DNA of 58,591 nt from an uncultured Clostridia bacterium (GCA_947586625.1 CANPXS010000003.1:1-58591), one strand, 5' to 3'. Positions 1-9,342 are shown, numbered from the stretch's first letter. The notes: a model not told the origin generated them from the letters alone. Numbers and translations: made by a program.

Positions 1-183
1 GCATCCGACGCTGAGAAATGGGTCGCGCTGATAAAACAATACTCCCACCCCACAGAGCTGACCGCCGAGCTTCTGAATACTCTGATTGAAAAGATTGTGA
101 TTCACGAAGCAACGAAAGACGCAGACGGTATGCGGGAGCAGGAGATCGAGATTTATTACCGTTTCGTCGGTAAAATCGACTGA
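1..183 (+). CDS. Large serine recombinase, C-terminal fragment (DUF4368-like tail), truncated by window start
   Basis: Frame 1 reads ASDAEKWVALIKQYSHPTELTAELLNTLIEKIVIHEATKDADGMREQEIEIYYRFVGKID*, typical of the C-terminus of Clostridia serine recombinases. Confidence 0.8.
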   Translation, partial: ASDAEKWVALIKQYSHPTELTAELLNTLIEKIVIHEATKDADGMREQEIEIYYRFVGKID

Positions 184-220
184 CGGACGGGAAGATACAC
201 GCTTATATCCTTAACTAAGT

Positions 221-1260
221 GAAACGGGCAGCGGGATGCCGGACATATCGCAGATAGTCCCGCTCGCGCACGTGTTCGGCGTGTCGACGGATGTGCTGTT
301 CGGCACCGTGGGCGAAAACAATGACGAAATCGAACGCATCATAAAAAGGTCGAGGAGATCGGAGCGCAGTTGTCGCACAGCGAGGAGGAAGAGAACGACA
401 GCCTCTATAAGCAGTGGGGGATATTGGAGAATGCGCTGAAAATATATTCGACGAGCACAAAGCTGCTTATTAAATCGATCGGAACGGGACTGTACTACTC
501 GCTTCGTATCGGCTGGTGCAAGAATGACGAGGTGCTTGTCGAGCGTTCGCGCGCCATCATAAACGAGTGCATACGCGAGGCTAAACTGCTTCGCAATTAC
601 AGCGACAACATCGACGACGTCACGTATGCGATGCACCGGCTTATAGACGCGTACAGCCGCACGGGACAGTTTGAACTCACGGTGAGTGAAGCGGAGCGTC
701 TGCCGTGTTCGGCGGTCGGTCTGCGCGGTAGACAGACGGCGGACATTATGGCGAAAAAGGGCGACCGCGACGGCGAGCTCGCGCAGCGGCAGAAGAACGT
801 CTCGCACCTTCTCGAATCCGTTTATATTGAGCTGTTGTCGATGAGTAACGCATATGTCTCACAAGGCAGACACAGGGACGCGTATACGGCGCTTCGCGCA
901 TCTTACGACATATATAAAGCCGTATTCGCCGACGAGATCGTGCCGTATTTCGGTCTGTGCAATCTGTACGAGAATATCGCATACGAGTGCATGGAGCTCG
1001 GCAGACACGATGAAGCGCTCGACCGGCTCGAGATTTTTTATAAGGTCATGAAAGAACATAACGACAGATGCGGCGCTGTGACGCATCCGAAAACGATGAT
1101 ACTTTCCGGTGAGTCGATCGAGTGGGGAGGCGGCGGACGCGGAACTGCGAGTGTGTGTATGCAGTATACGCTCGAGTTTCAGTGGTTCGACCCGATACGC
1201 GATACGGACCGTTTCCGCGAGCTTGTGAGGCTGGCGGACGAGCTTGACGAGTGGAATTAA
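221..1260 (+). pseudogene. XRE-family transcriptional regulator remnant: 5'-truncated in the HTH and frameshifted
   Basis: Frame from 221 gives ETGSGMPDISQIVPLAHVFGVSTDVLFG (second half of an XRE HTH); continuation in another frame gives KVEEIGAQLSHSEEEEND... joined to the 370-1260 ORF with a TPR-like body. Confidence 0.75.
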
Positions 1261-1340
1261 GGCGTGGGGGAAGCTTTTCTTAAAAGTTTTCCCCACAAAA
1301 ATTATTTAATTCAAATCCGCCGCGTAAAACCGATTCGCCG

Positions 1341-1368
1341 TTGACTTTTTTTCCATATATGATATAAT
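1341..1368 (+). promoter_or_regulatory. Sigma-A type promoter upstream of nusB (TTGACT-16-TATAAT)
   Basis: ttgact at 1341-1346, tataat at 1363-1368. Confidence 0.65.
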
Positions 1369-1382
1369 TAAACTGTATCAAT

Positions 1383-1844
1383 ATGCAAAATAAACGGGTG
1401 AAAACAATGACAAGACGTGAGGCGAGAGAGACGGCGATGACGCTTTTATATGAGCGCGCCTGCCGCGCGGATACGGACGCACGCGAGGTCTATGAAAGGT
1501 CGCTGTCGCTCCGTGACATCGAGGAAAACGATTATATTAAAGAAGTCTATTTCGGCGTGTGGGACTGCGTCGGCGAGCTTGACGAAAAGATCGCGGGCGC
1601 CGCTATCGGGTGGAGCCTCGAGAGAATGTCGAAGGTGACGCTTGCGATACTGCGGCTCGCCGCGTACGAGCTTTATCACATGCCGACGATACCCAAGAGC
1701 GTGACGCTCAACGAGGCTGTCGAGCTGTCAAAGCAGTACGACGACGCGCAGGCGTCGCCGTTCGTCAACGGCATACTCAGCCGCATCGCGGAGGATGAAA
1801 CGATAGAAAAGGTCGCGGTGCCGCGAAAGGGCGGAATGTCGTGA
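1383..1844 (+). CDS. nusB: Transcription antitermination factor NusB (start may be ATG 1410)
   Basis: TRREARETAMTLLYE...LAILRLAAYELYHMPTIPKSVTLNEAVELSKQYDDAQASPFVNGILSRIA. Confidence 0.92.
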   Translation: MQNKRVKTMTRREARETAMTLLYERACRADTDAREVYERSLSLRDIEENDYIKEVYFGVWDCVGELDEKIAGAAIGWSLERMSKVTLAILRLAAYELYHMPTIPKSVTLNEAVELSKQYDDAQASPFVNGILSRIAEDETIEKVAVPRKGGMS

Positions 1845-2794
1845 CGCATACGGCGGCGCTCGGCATCGACACGAGCAATTACACGACGTCGTTGTCGCTC
1901 GTCGTAGACGGCGAGGTGGTATCGAACAGAAAATCGCCGCTGCCTGTCGCGGGCGGTCAGCGCGGACTGCGTCAAAGCGACGCCGTGTTCGCGCATACGA
2001 AAAATCTACCTGCTTTGACGGACTTGATCGGAGCCGATATCGCGGCGGCGGGAGTCAAGGTCGACGCGATAGGCGTTTCCCGCGCGCCGCGCGACGGCGG
2101 GGAGTCGTATATGCCGTGCTTTCTTGTCGGGATAGCGGCGGCGCATGCGGCGTCGTCGGTCACGGGCGCGCCGATATATGAGTTTTCGCATCAGGCGGGT
2201 CACATCACGGCGGCGCTTTACTCCGCCGGACGGCTCGATCTGCTCGACAGTTGCGAGCCGTTTGCGGCGTTCCATGTGTCGGGCGGTACGACGGACGTTA
2301 CTGTCGTGACGCCGCGCTGCGGCGGTTTCGACGTTGAGCGCGTCGGCGGCAGCGACGACCTGCACGCGGGACAACTCATCGACAGAGTCGGCGTTATGAT
2401 GGGCATGCGGTTCCCGTGCGGTCCCGAGCTTGAAAAGGCGGCGGCAGACGTGCCCGTGTCGCTGTCCATGAAAACGTCGGTGCGCGGCGTTTACTGTTCG
2501 ATGTCGGGCGCGGAGAATAAGGCGGCGAAGATATTCCGCGATACCGGCGACGTTTCCGCGGCAGCGTCGTATACGCTCGACTTTGTGACCGCGACGCTCG
2601 ACAAAATGACGCGCGCCCTGCGCAAGTCGTATGCTACGATACCGATAATATATTCGGGCGGGGTTATGAGCTGCCGCAGGATGCGCGAAACGCTCGGGGC
2701 GCGGGACGGCGTATGGTTCGCGGAGCCGGATTTTTCGTCCGACAACGCGGCGGGTACGGCGCTTCTAGCATACAGAAAACATATGGGGAAATGA
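1841..2794 (+). CDS. TsaD/Kae1-like M22 family protein (paralogue type)
   Basis: GIDTSNYTTSLSLV N-terminus, HQAGH motif, SGGTTDV and YSGGVMS motifs. Confidence 0.8.
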   Translation: MTHTAALGIDTSNYTTSLSLVVDGEVVSNRKSPLPVAGGQRGLRQSDAVFAHTKNLPALTDLIGADIAAAGVKVDAIGVSRAPRDGGESYMPCFLVGIAAAHAASSVTGAPIYEFSHQAGHITAALYSAGRLDLLDSCEPFAAFHVSGGTTDVTVVTPRCGGFDVERVGGSDDLHAGQLIDRVGVMMGMRFPCGPELEKAAADVPVSLSMKTSVRGVYCSMSGAENKAAKIFRDTGDVSAAASYTLDFVTATLDKMTRALRKSYATIPIIYSGGVMSCRRMRETLGARDGVWFAEPDFSSDNAAGTALLAYRKHMGK

Positions 2795-2798
2795 GCCT

Positions 2799-4040
2799 AT
2801 GGAGGATTTTTCTGCGATACCGATGACCATGACGGTCACGGAGCTGAACGAATATATAAAGATGTCGCTTGACGCGAATCCTGTGCTCGGCGACATCTAC
2901 ATCAAGGGAGAAATATCAAATTTCACGAATCACTATAAGACGGGGCATCTTTATTTCACGTTCAAGGACGAGAGTGCGGCGATGAAGGCTGTCATGTTCC
3001 GTTCGAGCGCAGTGAAGCTGAAATTCAGACCCGAGAACGGAATGAAGGTCATAGTACACGGCCGCGTAGCGGTGTTCGTGCGCGACGGGCAGTACCAGCT
3101 TTACGCGGACGCGATGGAGCCGGACGGCGTCGGCGCGCTCTATATCGCGTTCGAGCAGCTCAAGGCGAAGCTCGAAGCGGAAGGCCTGTTCGCGCCCGAG
3201 CGCAAGCGTCCGCTGCCGAAGATACCGACGCGCGTCGGCATCATCACGTCGCCGACGGGCGCGGCGGTCCGCGACATGATAAACATATCGGGACGACGCT
3301 TCCCGCTTGCGAAGCTGATACTGTATCCCGCGCTCGTGCAGGGACCTGACGCGCCGCCGCAGCTCATCGCGGGGCTTGATTATTTCAGCCGCACGAAGTC
3401 GGCGGACGTCGTTATAATCGGACGCGGCGGCGGCTCGATTGAGGATTTGTGGGCGTTCAACGACGAGGGAGTTGCGAGAGCCGTTGCGAGGTGCGAGGTG
3501 CCTGTTATTTCGGCGGTCGGACACGAGACCGATTTCACTATCTGCGACTTTGTCGCCGACAGGCGCGCGCCGACGCCGTCCGCGGCGGCGGAAATTGCGC
3601 TGCCGGAGGTCGGCGAGCTCAGACGCAAGCTGCAAAATATCATCACGCACAATTCGCTGTCGCTTTCCAAACTGGCAGAGGTGAAGCGCAGACGCCTCGA
3701 GGCGCTGTCGTCGAGGCGGTGTCTGTCGGCGCCGCACGTTCTTATCGACGACAAGCGCATGGCGGCGGTCGCATTGACCGATAAGCTGTCGGCGGCTATG
3801 GGGGCGAAGATAGGCGCGGGTAAGCTCGCTCTCGCGGGAGCGTCGTCGAAGCTCGACGCGCTCGCTCCGCTGTCGGTCCTGTCGCGCGGATACTTCGCCG
3901 TATACGGCGAGGACGGCGGTATCGTCAAAAGCGTACGCGATGTTAAGACGGGGCAGCGCGTGAAGCTGCGTGCGTCGGACGGTGAGATAGAGGCGTCGGT
4001 TACAAAAATAAACGAATATCACGGTGACGGAGAAAAATAA
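2799..4040 (+). CDS. xseA: Exodeoxyribonuclease VII large subunit
   Basis: Full-length; TVTELNEYIKMSLDANPVLGDIYIKGEISNF, GRGGGSIEDLWAFNDE, SAVGHETDFTICDFVADRRAPTPSAAAE. Confidence 0.95.
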   Translation: MEDFSAIPMTMTVTELNEYIKMSLDANPVLGDIYIKGEISNFTNHYKTGHLYFTFKDESAAMKAVMFRSSAVKLKFRPENGMKVIVHGRVAVFVRDGQYQLYADAMEPDGVGALYIAFEQLKAKLEAEGLFAPERKRPLPKIPTRVGIITSPTGAAVRDMINISGRRFPLAKLILYPALVQGPDAPPQLIAGLDYFSRTKSADVVIIGRGGGSIEDLWAFNDEGVARAVARCEVPVISAVGHETDFTICDFVADRRAPTPSAAAEIALPEVGELRRKLQNIITHNSLSLSKLAEVKRRRLEALSSRRCLSAPHVLIDDKRMAAVALTDKLSAAMGAKIGAGKLALAGASSKLDALAPLSVLSRGYFAVYGEDGGIVKSVRDVKTGQRVKLRASDGEIEASVTKINEYHGDGEK

Positions 4041-4041
4041 A

Positions 4042-4290
4042 ATGGAAGAAAACGTAAAAGCAAACGCTGAAATGACGTTCGAGGCGGCGATAGCGCGTCT
4101 TGAAGAGATAGTGAGAGCGCTCGAAAACGGCAGTACGCCTCTCGACGAAGCGCTTTGCCTGTTTGAGGAGGGCGTGAAGCTTGTAAGGCTCTGCAACGAG
4201 CGACTCGACGGCGCGGAGCAGAAGATTAGAATGCTGACGTTCACGCCGGACGGAGATGCCGTCGAATCTGATCTTGTCGAACGGGGATAA
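4042..4290 (+). CDS. xseB: Exodeoxyribonuclease VII small subunit
   Basis: TFEAAIARLEEIVRALENGSTPLDEALCLFEEGVKLVRLCNERLDGAEQKI; follows xseA. Confidence 0.93.
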   Translation: MEENVKANAEMTFEAAIARLEEIVRALENGSTPLDEALCLFEEGVKLVRLCNERLDGAEQKIRMLTFTPDGDAVESDLVERG

Positions 4291-4296
4291 CGCGAA

Positions 4297-5151
4297 ATGG
4301 CATTTTCTATCGGCAATATCGAGGACGTACTCGCTAAAAATGCAGAGCTGATAAACGGTGCGCTCGACAGTCTTTTGCCGCAGGGCGACGCGGGACATTC
4401 TATAATTTACGATGCGATGAGATACTCGGCGATGGACGGCGGCAAACGCATACGTCCATATCTGACGCTCGAATTCTGCCGCCTCGCGGGAGGCGACGTT
4501 ACGGCGGCTTTGCCGTACGCGTGCGCGGTCGAGTGCGTGCATACGTATTCGCTCATACACGACGATTTGCCGTGCATGGACGACGATGATATGAGGCGCG
4601 GCAAGCCGACATCGCATAAAAAGTTCGGCGAGGCGAACGCGCTTCTTGCGGGCGACGCGCTTTTGACGTATGCGTTCGGGCTTATCGCGGAAAATCCGTT
4701 CGCGGACGCGGAACGAAACGCGCGCGCCGTGTCGGTGCTTGCGTCCGCAGCCGGTCACGACGGCATGATAGGCGGGCAGGTGCTCGACATGATGTATGCG
4801 GAGAGGGAAGCGACGCTTGAAGAAATAGTCGAGATGGAGCGCAAAAAGACGGGCGAGCTTATCGCGGCCGCGGTGGCGCTCGGACTTGTCGCGGCGAACG
4901 CGCCCGAGGATATGTTCGCGTCGGCGCGGACGTATGCGTTCAACATAGGGTTGTCGTTCCAGCTCATCGACGATATACTCGACGCGGACGCGGGAGACGG
5001 CGAGGCGACGGTGATGTCGGTGTTGACGGTCGACGAGGCGAGGGGACTTGCGGCGGAGCTTACGGCGGCGGCGATCGACGCGGTCGTGCGGTACGAGCGC
5101 GCGGGCGATCTTGTCGCGCTCGCGAAGTGGCTGCTCCACAGAAATGCATAA
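4297..5151 (+). CDS. ispA: Polyprenyl (geranyl/farnesyl) diphosphate synthase-like; atypically short region after second Asp-rich motif
   Basis: DDLPCMDDDDMRRGKPTSHKKFGEANALLAGDALL; FQLIDDILD. Confidence 0.88.
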   Translation: MAFSIGNIEDVLAKNAELINGALDSLLPQGDAGHSIIYDAMRYSAMDGGKRIRPYLTLEFCRLAGGDVTAALPYACAVECVHTYSLIHDDLPCMDDDDMRRGKPTSHKKFGEANALLAGDALLTYAFGLIAENPFADAERNARAVSVLASAAGHDGMIGGQVLDMMYAEREATLEEIVEMERKKTGELIAAAVALGLVAANAPEDMFASARTYAFNIGLSFQLIDDILDADAGDGEATVMSVLTVDEARGLAAELTAAAIDAVVRYERAGDLVALAKWLLHRNA

Positions 5152-5169
5152 CGAATGAATATATTCATC

Positions 5170-5198
5170 TTGATTTTGCGCCGCACCGGTGATATACT
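5170..5198 (+). promoter_or_regulatory. Promoter of tlyA (TTGATT-17-TATACT)
   Basis: ttgatt 5170-5175, tatact 5193-5198, ATG at 5214. Confidence 0.65.
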
Positions 5199-5213
5199 GA
5201 CGGTATATAGTGT

Positions 5214-6038
5214 ATGAGAGCGGACGTTTACCTTTTTGAATACGGCTATGCCGAGAGCCGTGCACGGGCGAAATTTTTGATCGGCGAGGGCGCGGTCGAA
5301 ATCGACGGCAGACGAATCACAAAACCGTCGTTCGACGTCGACGAAACTGTGACGCACGACGTCAAGATCGATGTGGAGGCGTGTCCTTACGTGAGCGTCG
5401 GCGGCATGAAGCTGAAAGCGGCTGTCGACAGATTCAATATCGACGTGTCGGGAAAGCGCTGCCTTGATATCGGCTCGTCGACGGGCGGATTTACGGACTG
5501 CCTTTTGCAGCACGGTGCCGCGCATGTGTTCGCTGTCGATTCGGGCGATTCGCAGCTTCACGAAAAGCTGCGCGCCGACGAAAGAGTCACGGTCATGGAG
5601 AATACGAACGCGCGCGGACTTTTGCGCGCTGACGTGGGCGTTTTCGACATTGTGACGTGCGACGTATCGTTCATATCGCAAAGGCTCATCGTGCCTGCCG
5701 TAGCCGACGTGCTGTCGCCTGTCGGCGAGTTCGTGACGCTTATTAAGCCGCAGTTCGAGCTCGACAGACGCCGCGTCGGAAAGGGCGTCGTGACGGAACC
5801 CTCGGACAGGGCAGAGGCGATATTCTCCGTTGCTTGTGAGTGCGCGCGTCACGGACTGTTTATGCGCGCTCTGACGGTGTCGCCCGTCGAGGGCGGCGGC
5901 GTGCGCGACAGAAAAGCGCACGGAAACAGGGAGTATATGGCGCTTTTTGACAGAGTCGAACGTGCGGCATTGACTGTCGCGGATGCGCGAGCGTTCGTGC
6001 GCGGCGAGGACGAATGTGACGTGAGATTTTTCGCGTAA
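5214..6038 (+). CDS. tlyA: TlyA family rRNA (cytidine-2'-O)-methyltransferase (S4 + FtsJ domains)
   Basis: RADVYLFEYGYAESRARAKFLIGEGAVEIDG; LDIGSSTGGFTDCLLQHGA; VGKGVV. Confidence 0.92.
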   Translation: MRADVYLFEYGYAESRARAKFLIGEGAVEIDGRRITKPSFDVDETVTHDVKIDVEACPYVSVGGMKLKAAVDRFNIDVSGKRCLDIGSSTGGFTDCLLQHGAAHVFAVDSGDSQLHEKLRADERVTVMENTNARGLLRADVGVFDIVTCDVSFISQRLIVPAVADVLSPVGEFVTLIKPQFELDRRRVGKGVVTEPSDRAEAIFSVACECARHGLFMRALTVSPVEGGGVRDRKAHGNREYMALFDRVERAALTVADARAFVRGEDECDVRFFA

Positions 6039-6053
6039 ACGGAGAGAGACGGT

Positions 6054-6377
6054 ATGAAACGACTTGCGGAAATGTGGCGCGACGTCGAGGCGCACGGCGG
6101 CGACGTTTTTATGATATCGCCGCCGAGGACGGGACTTTTGCGGACTGCGGCGGTGCTGTTCCTTTCTGAGATGATTATTGTCGGTGCGACAATGAACGTG
6201 CTGCTCGCGATAGTGACTGTCCCGGCGATGATGGCGTGGGCGTATTTCTATATCATTTTCTGCAAGGTTTGGGTCTATTATAAATATTCAAAATTTTATC
6301 TTGTAGCGTCGCCCGCCGTGTCGGCTCTCTCGGCGGTGGCGATACAGCAGACGATACTCGGCATTTGGGGGAGGTGA
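6054..6377 (+). CDS. Small membrane protein of unknown function
   Basis: 107-aa ORF with hydrophobic segments, SD ggagag upstream, stop overlaps RBS of next gene. Confidence 0.65.
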   Translation: MKRLAEMWRDVEAHGGDVFMISPPRTGLLRTAAVLFLSEMIIVGATMNVLLAIVTVPAMMAWAYFYIIFCKVWVYYKYSKFYLVASPAVSALSAVAIQQTILGIWGR

Positions 6378-6385
6378 ACGGTCGT

Positions 6386-7993
6386 ATGGACACGGTCTCG
6401 ATATTATGGCACAACGGCGCGCCGTCATGCATGATGCGCGACTTCGACTTTGTCGGCGAGCTTGCGCTTTCCGACCTTATCCCGCTTTCAAAGACGCGCA
6501 CATACGGCGAGGGTGAGCTTCGTCTCGAACCGTTTTTCACGACCGATACTGTGACGCTCTCATGCCGATGCGAGATGTTCTGCGAGCTGCTTGACGACGG
6601 CGGGCTTTATGACGGTCTTTCGTCGTGCTTTTCGGCGCTGTCCGATATATGCAGGCTGCGGCAGGAGAAGGAAGCGCCGCACACGAACGAGTCGATGATG
6701 TACAGCATAAAAGAGCTCGAAATGTACGTCGACTATGTCGACGGTATGGCGAAGTTATTTTCGGAGCATCCGGCGAAAAGCGAATTTTTGCGCAGACTCG
6801 AAGCGGAGATAAAGCGCATCGCGGAGTCGGAGGAATATCCGCGCCTGCGCGCGGAGGTGCAGCGACAGTCGCACGCGGTAAAAAACGCGAAGAGCATCAC
6901 TATCGGGCTGAACCTCGACGCGCAGCTTCGTCCGCTCGAAGCGGGGGTCGTCAAGGTCAACGAGGTGCAGTATCGGTCGGGTGAGTTTATAGATAAGCTG
7001 CTGCGGCTCGATTTTAAGGACGACGAGTTCACATGCTCGGTGCAGCTCTCACCGACCGACAAGAAACTGTCGCAGGAGGAAGCCGCCGCCATGCGGTATG
7101 CGGTCAACGGCGCGCTCGGCAAGATATTCTCGTCCGCGCTCGTCTCGTGGGAGCGGACGGTCAGAAAATACGTTATAAGCGGTCTTGACGCGCTGTTCCC
7201 GCTGCTGCCCGAGTGGCAGTTCATATCGGCGTGTATGGAAATGCTTCGCGTCCTTCGCGGGTATAAACGTCCGCTGTGCAAGCCGCAGTTCGGCGATCTT
7301 GACGAAATAACGGGGCTTTATAATCCGGCGCTCGCTATGTCGGGGCGCGTGCCCGTCGCCAGCGACATCGGATTCGGCGACGAGATAATATATATTCTGA
7401 CGGGACCGAATCAGGGCGGCAAGTCGGTTTTCACGAAATCGGTCGGACTCGCCTATTCGATGCTGCATCTCGGACTGCCACTGCCGGCGGTGTCAGCCGT
7501 GGTGCGTCCGGTCGACGCGATATACGTACACTTCGTCGACAGCAAGTCGGACCGCGCGTATAAAAACGGACGGCTCGCGGGCGAGTGCGAGGAGATAGGA
7601 ATCATAAACGGGAAGATAACGAAGGACAGTTTGTTTCTGTTCGACGAGGCGTTTTCGAGCACGAGCGCGGACGAGGCTGTCGTGCTCGCATCCGAGATAC
7701 TGTCCGCGTATGCGGAGATAGGCGTGCGCGGCGTATGCACGACGCATCTGCACGGGCTTTGCAGCATGGCGGACGGAGACGGCGCGTCGTCGCGCATATG
7801 CAATCTGACGGCGGTGCTTGCGGGCGAATCGCACGACAGGACGTACCGCATAGAGAAGGGCGGGCGCTACGGTCACAGCTACGCTATGGACATAGCGAAA
7901 AAATTCCGTCTGACGCGGGAGGAGATACTCGCAATGCAGAATGACAGAAAAATGCAGGACGGCGGAACATGGGAGGCGGCGTATGAGCATTAA
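6386..7993 (+). CDS. MutS-like ATPase lacking mismatch-recognition domain
   Basis: ILTGPNQGGKSVFTKSVGLA (Walker A), DSLFLFDEAFSSTSADEAV (Walker B), CTTHLHGL. Confidence 0.82.
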   Translation: MDTVSILWHNGAPSCMMRDFDFVGELALSDLIPLSKTRTYGEGELRLEPFFTTDTVTLSCRCEMFCELLDDGGLYDGLSSCFSALSDICRLRQEKEAPHTNESMMYSIKELEMYVDYVDGMAKLFSEHPAKSEFLRRLEAEIKRIAESEEYPRLRAEVQRQSHAVKNAKSITIGLNLDAQLRPLEAGVVKVNEVQYRSGEFIDKLLRLDFKDDEFTCSVQLSPTDKKLSQEEAAAMRYAVNGALGKIFSSALVSWERTVRKYVISGLDALFPLLPEWQFISACMEMLRVLRGYKRPLCKPQFGDLDEITGLYNPALAMSGRVPVASDIGFGDEIIYILTGPNQGGKSVFTKSVGLAYSMLHLGLPLPAVSAVVRPVDAIYVHFVDSKSDRAYKNGRLAGECEEIGIINGKITKDSLFLFDEAFSSTSADEAVVLASEILSAYAEIGVRGVCTTHLHGLCSMADGDGASSRICNLTAVLAGESHDRTYRIEKGGRYGHSYAMDIAKKFRLTREEILAMQNDRKMQDGGTWEAAYEH

Positions 7994-8849
7994 AACGGTC
8001 GCGGTTTTGCCGTTCGGCATAGACGATAAAAATGACGCGCGTCTCGGCGCGCTGCTCGGCATGTGCCGCGGCGCGGGAGTCGACGTCGTGATGCTCGACA
8101 GTCTCACGCTGCCGGAAAAATGCAGCGGTATATGCGTTGCGGACGATGTGCCGGACGGCGTCGAGCTGATAATCACGCTCGGCGGCGACGGGTCGGTTCT
8201 GTACGCAGCCGAGAAGGCGCTGCCGCTCGGCGTGCCGGTGCTCGGAATAAACACGGGCAGGGTCGGATATCTTGCCGAAATATCGGGCGACGATATGGGG
8301 TCGCTCAGCGATATACTGCGCGGCGGATATGAGGTCGACGAGCGCATGATGCTGACGGCGGAGATACGATGCGGCGGCAGTGTGACGACGCTTCGCCCCG
8401 CGCTCAACGACTACGTTGTGACTAAATCATCTGCGGCGAAGATAGCGGGCATATCGCTGTCGTGCCGCTCGGGCGGCGACGTCTACGACGCCGGAAAATT
8501 CGACGCGGACGGCGTTATTTTTGCAACGCCGACGGGCTCGACGGCGTATTCGATGTCGGCGGGCGGTCCGCTCGTCGACCCGTCGATAGACTGCATATGC
8601 GTCACGCCGATATGTCCGCATTCGGTCATGTCGCGTCCGTCGATATATTCGACGAGATTTGTTATTGAGTGCGAGGCGGGAGAGTGGAGGCGTTCGGCGC
8701 TCGAGCTGTCGCGCGACGGCATGGAGACGGTGGAGCTTGCGGCGGGCGCAGTCGTGACGGTGCGCAAGAGCGAGTTTCGGACGAAGCTCGTCAGAGTGCG
8801 CACGGGCGGGTTCACGGGCGTGTTCCGCAGCAAAATGACGGGAAGATAA
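7983..8849 (+). CDS. nadK: NAD kinase
   Basis: ITLGGDGSVLYAAEKA, GINTGRVGYLAEI, DGVIFATPTGSTAYSMSAGGPLV. Confidence 0.93.
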   Translation: MSIKTVAVLPFGIDDKNDARLGALLGMCRGAGVDVVMLDSLTLPEKCSGICVADDVPDGVELIITLGGDGSVLYAAEKALPLGVPVLGINTGRVGYLAEISGDDMGSLSDILRGGYEVDERMMLTAEIRCGGSVTTLRPALNDYVVTKSSAAKIAGISLSCRSGGDVYDAGKFDADGVIFATPTGSTAYSMSAGGPLVDPSIDCICVTPICPHSVMSRPSIYSTRFVIECEAGEWRRSALELSRDGMETVELAAGAVVTVRKSEFRTKLVRVRTGGFTGVFRSKMTGR

Positions 8850-8889
8850 AAGTGAGCAGATCAAATAATAAAGAAGGAGGACGCGGACG

Positions 8890-9342
8890 ATGAAATCGAA
8901 GCGTCAGGGCAAGATACTCGAGATGATAAAGAAATACGATATCGAGACGCAGGACGAGCTTATCGCGCGGCTTGCGGAGGCGGGCATCGGCGCGACGCAG
9001 GCGACGATATCGCGCGATATACGCGAGCTGAAGCTGACGAAGGTGACCTCGGAGAGCGGCAAATACAAATACGTCCGCTCAAACGCTCACTCGGGCGTCA
9101 GCATGGCGAAATTTAACACGTCGATACTCGAGTCGATAACGAGCGCGGATTATTCGCTCAACGACCTCGTTATTAAAACGATACCGTCGATGGCGTCGGC
9201 GATAGCGGCGGGCATCGACGACATGGACATGCGGGAGGTGCTCGGGTGCGTGGCGGGCGACGACTGCGTCATCGTCATAACGCGCACAGAGGAGGACGCG
9301 GCGTTTCTGTGCAGGAAGTTCCGCGAGCTTATAAAACTGTGA
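8890..9342 (+). CDS. argR: Arginine repressor ArgR
   Basis: ATQATISRDIRELKLTKV; C-terminal GxVAGDDCVIVI. Confidence 0.93.
   Translation: MKSKRQGKILEMIKKYDIETQDELIARLAEAGIGATQATISRDIRELKLTKVTSESGKYKYVRSNAHSGVSMAKFNTSILESITSADYSLNDLVIKTIPSMASAIAAGIDDMDMREVLGCVAGDDCVIVITRTEEDAAFLCRKFRELIKL

Noticed and set aside
2916-4316. 466-aa minus-strand ORF opposite xseA/xseB
   Set aside because: Arg-rich, no recognisable motif, fully overlaps conserved xseA and xseB.
4755-6095. 446-aa minus-strand ORF opposite ispA/tlyA
   Set aside because: Artefact of codon bias; overlaps well-supported genes.
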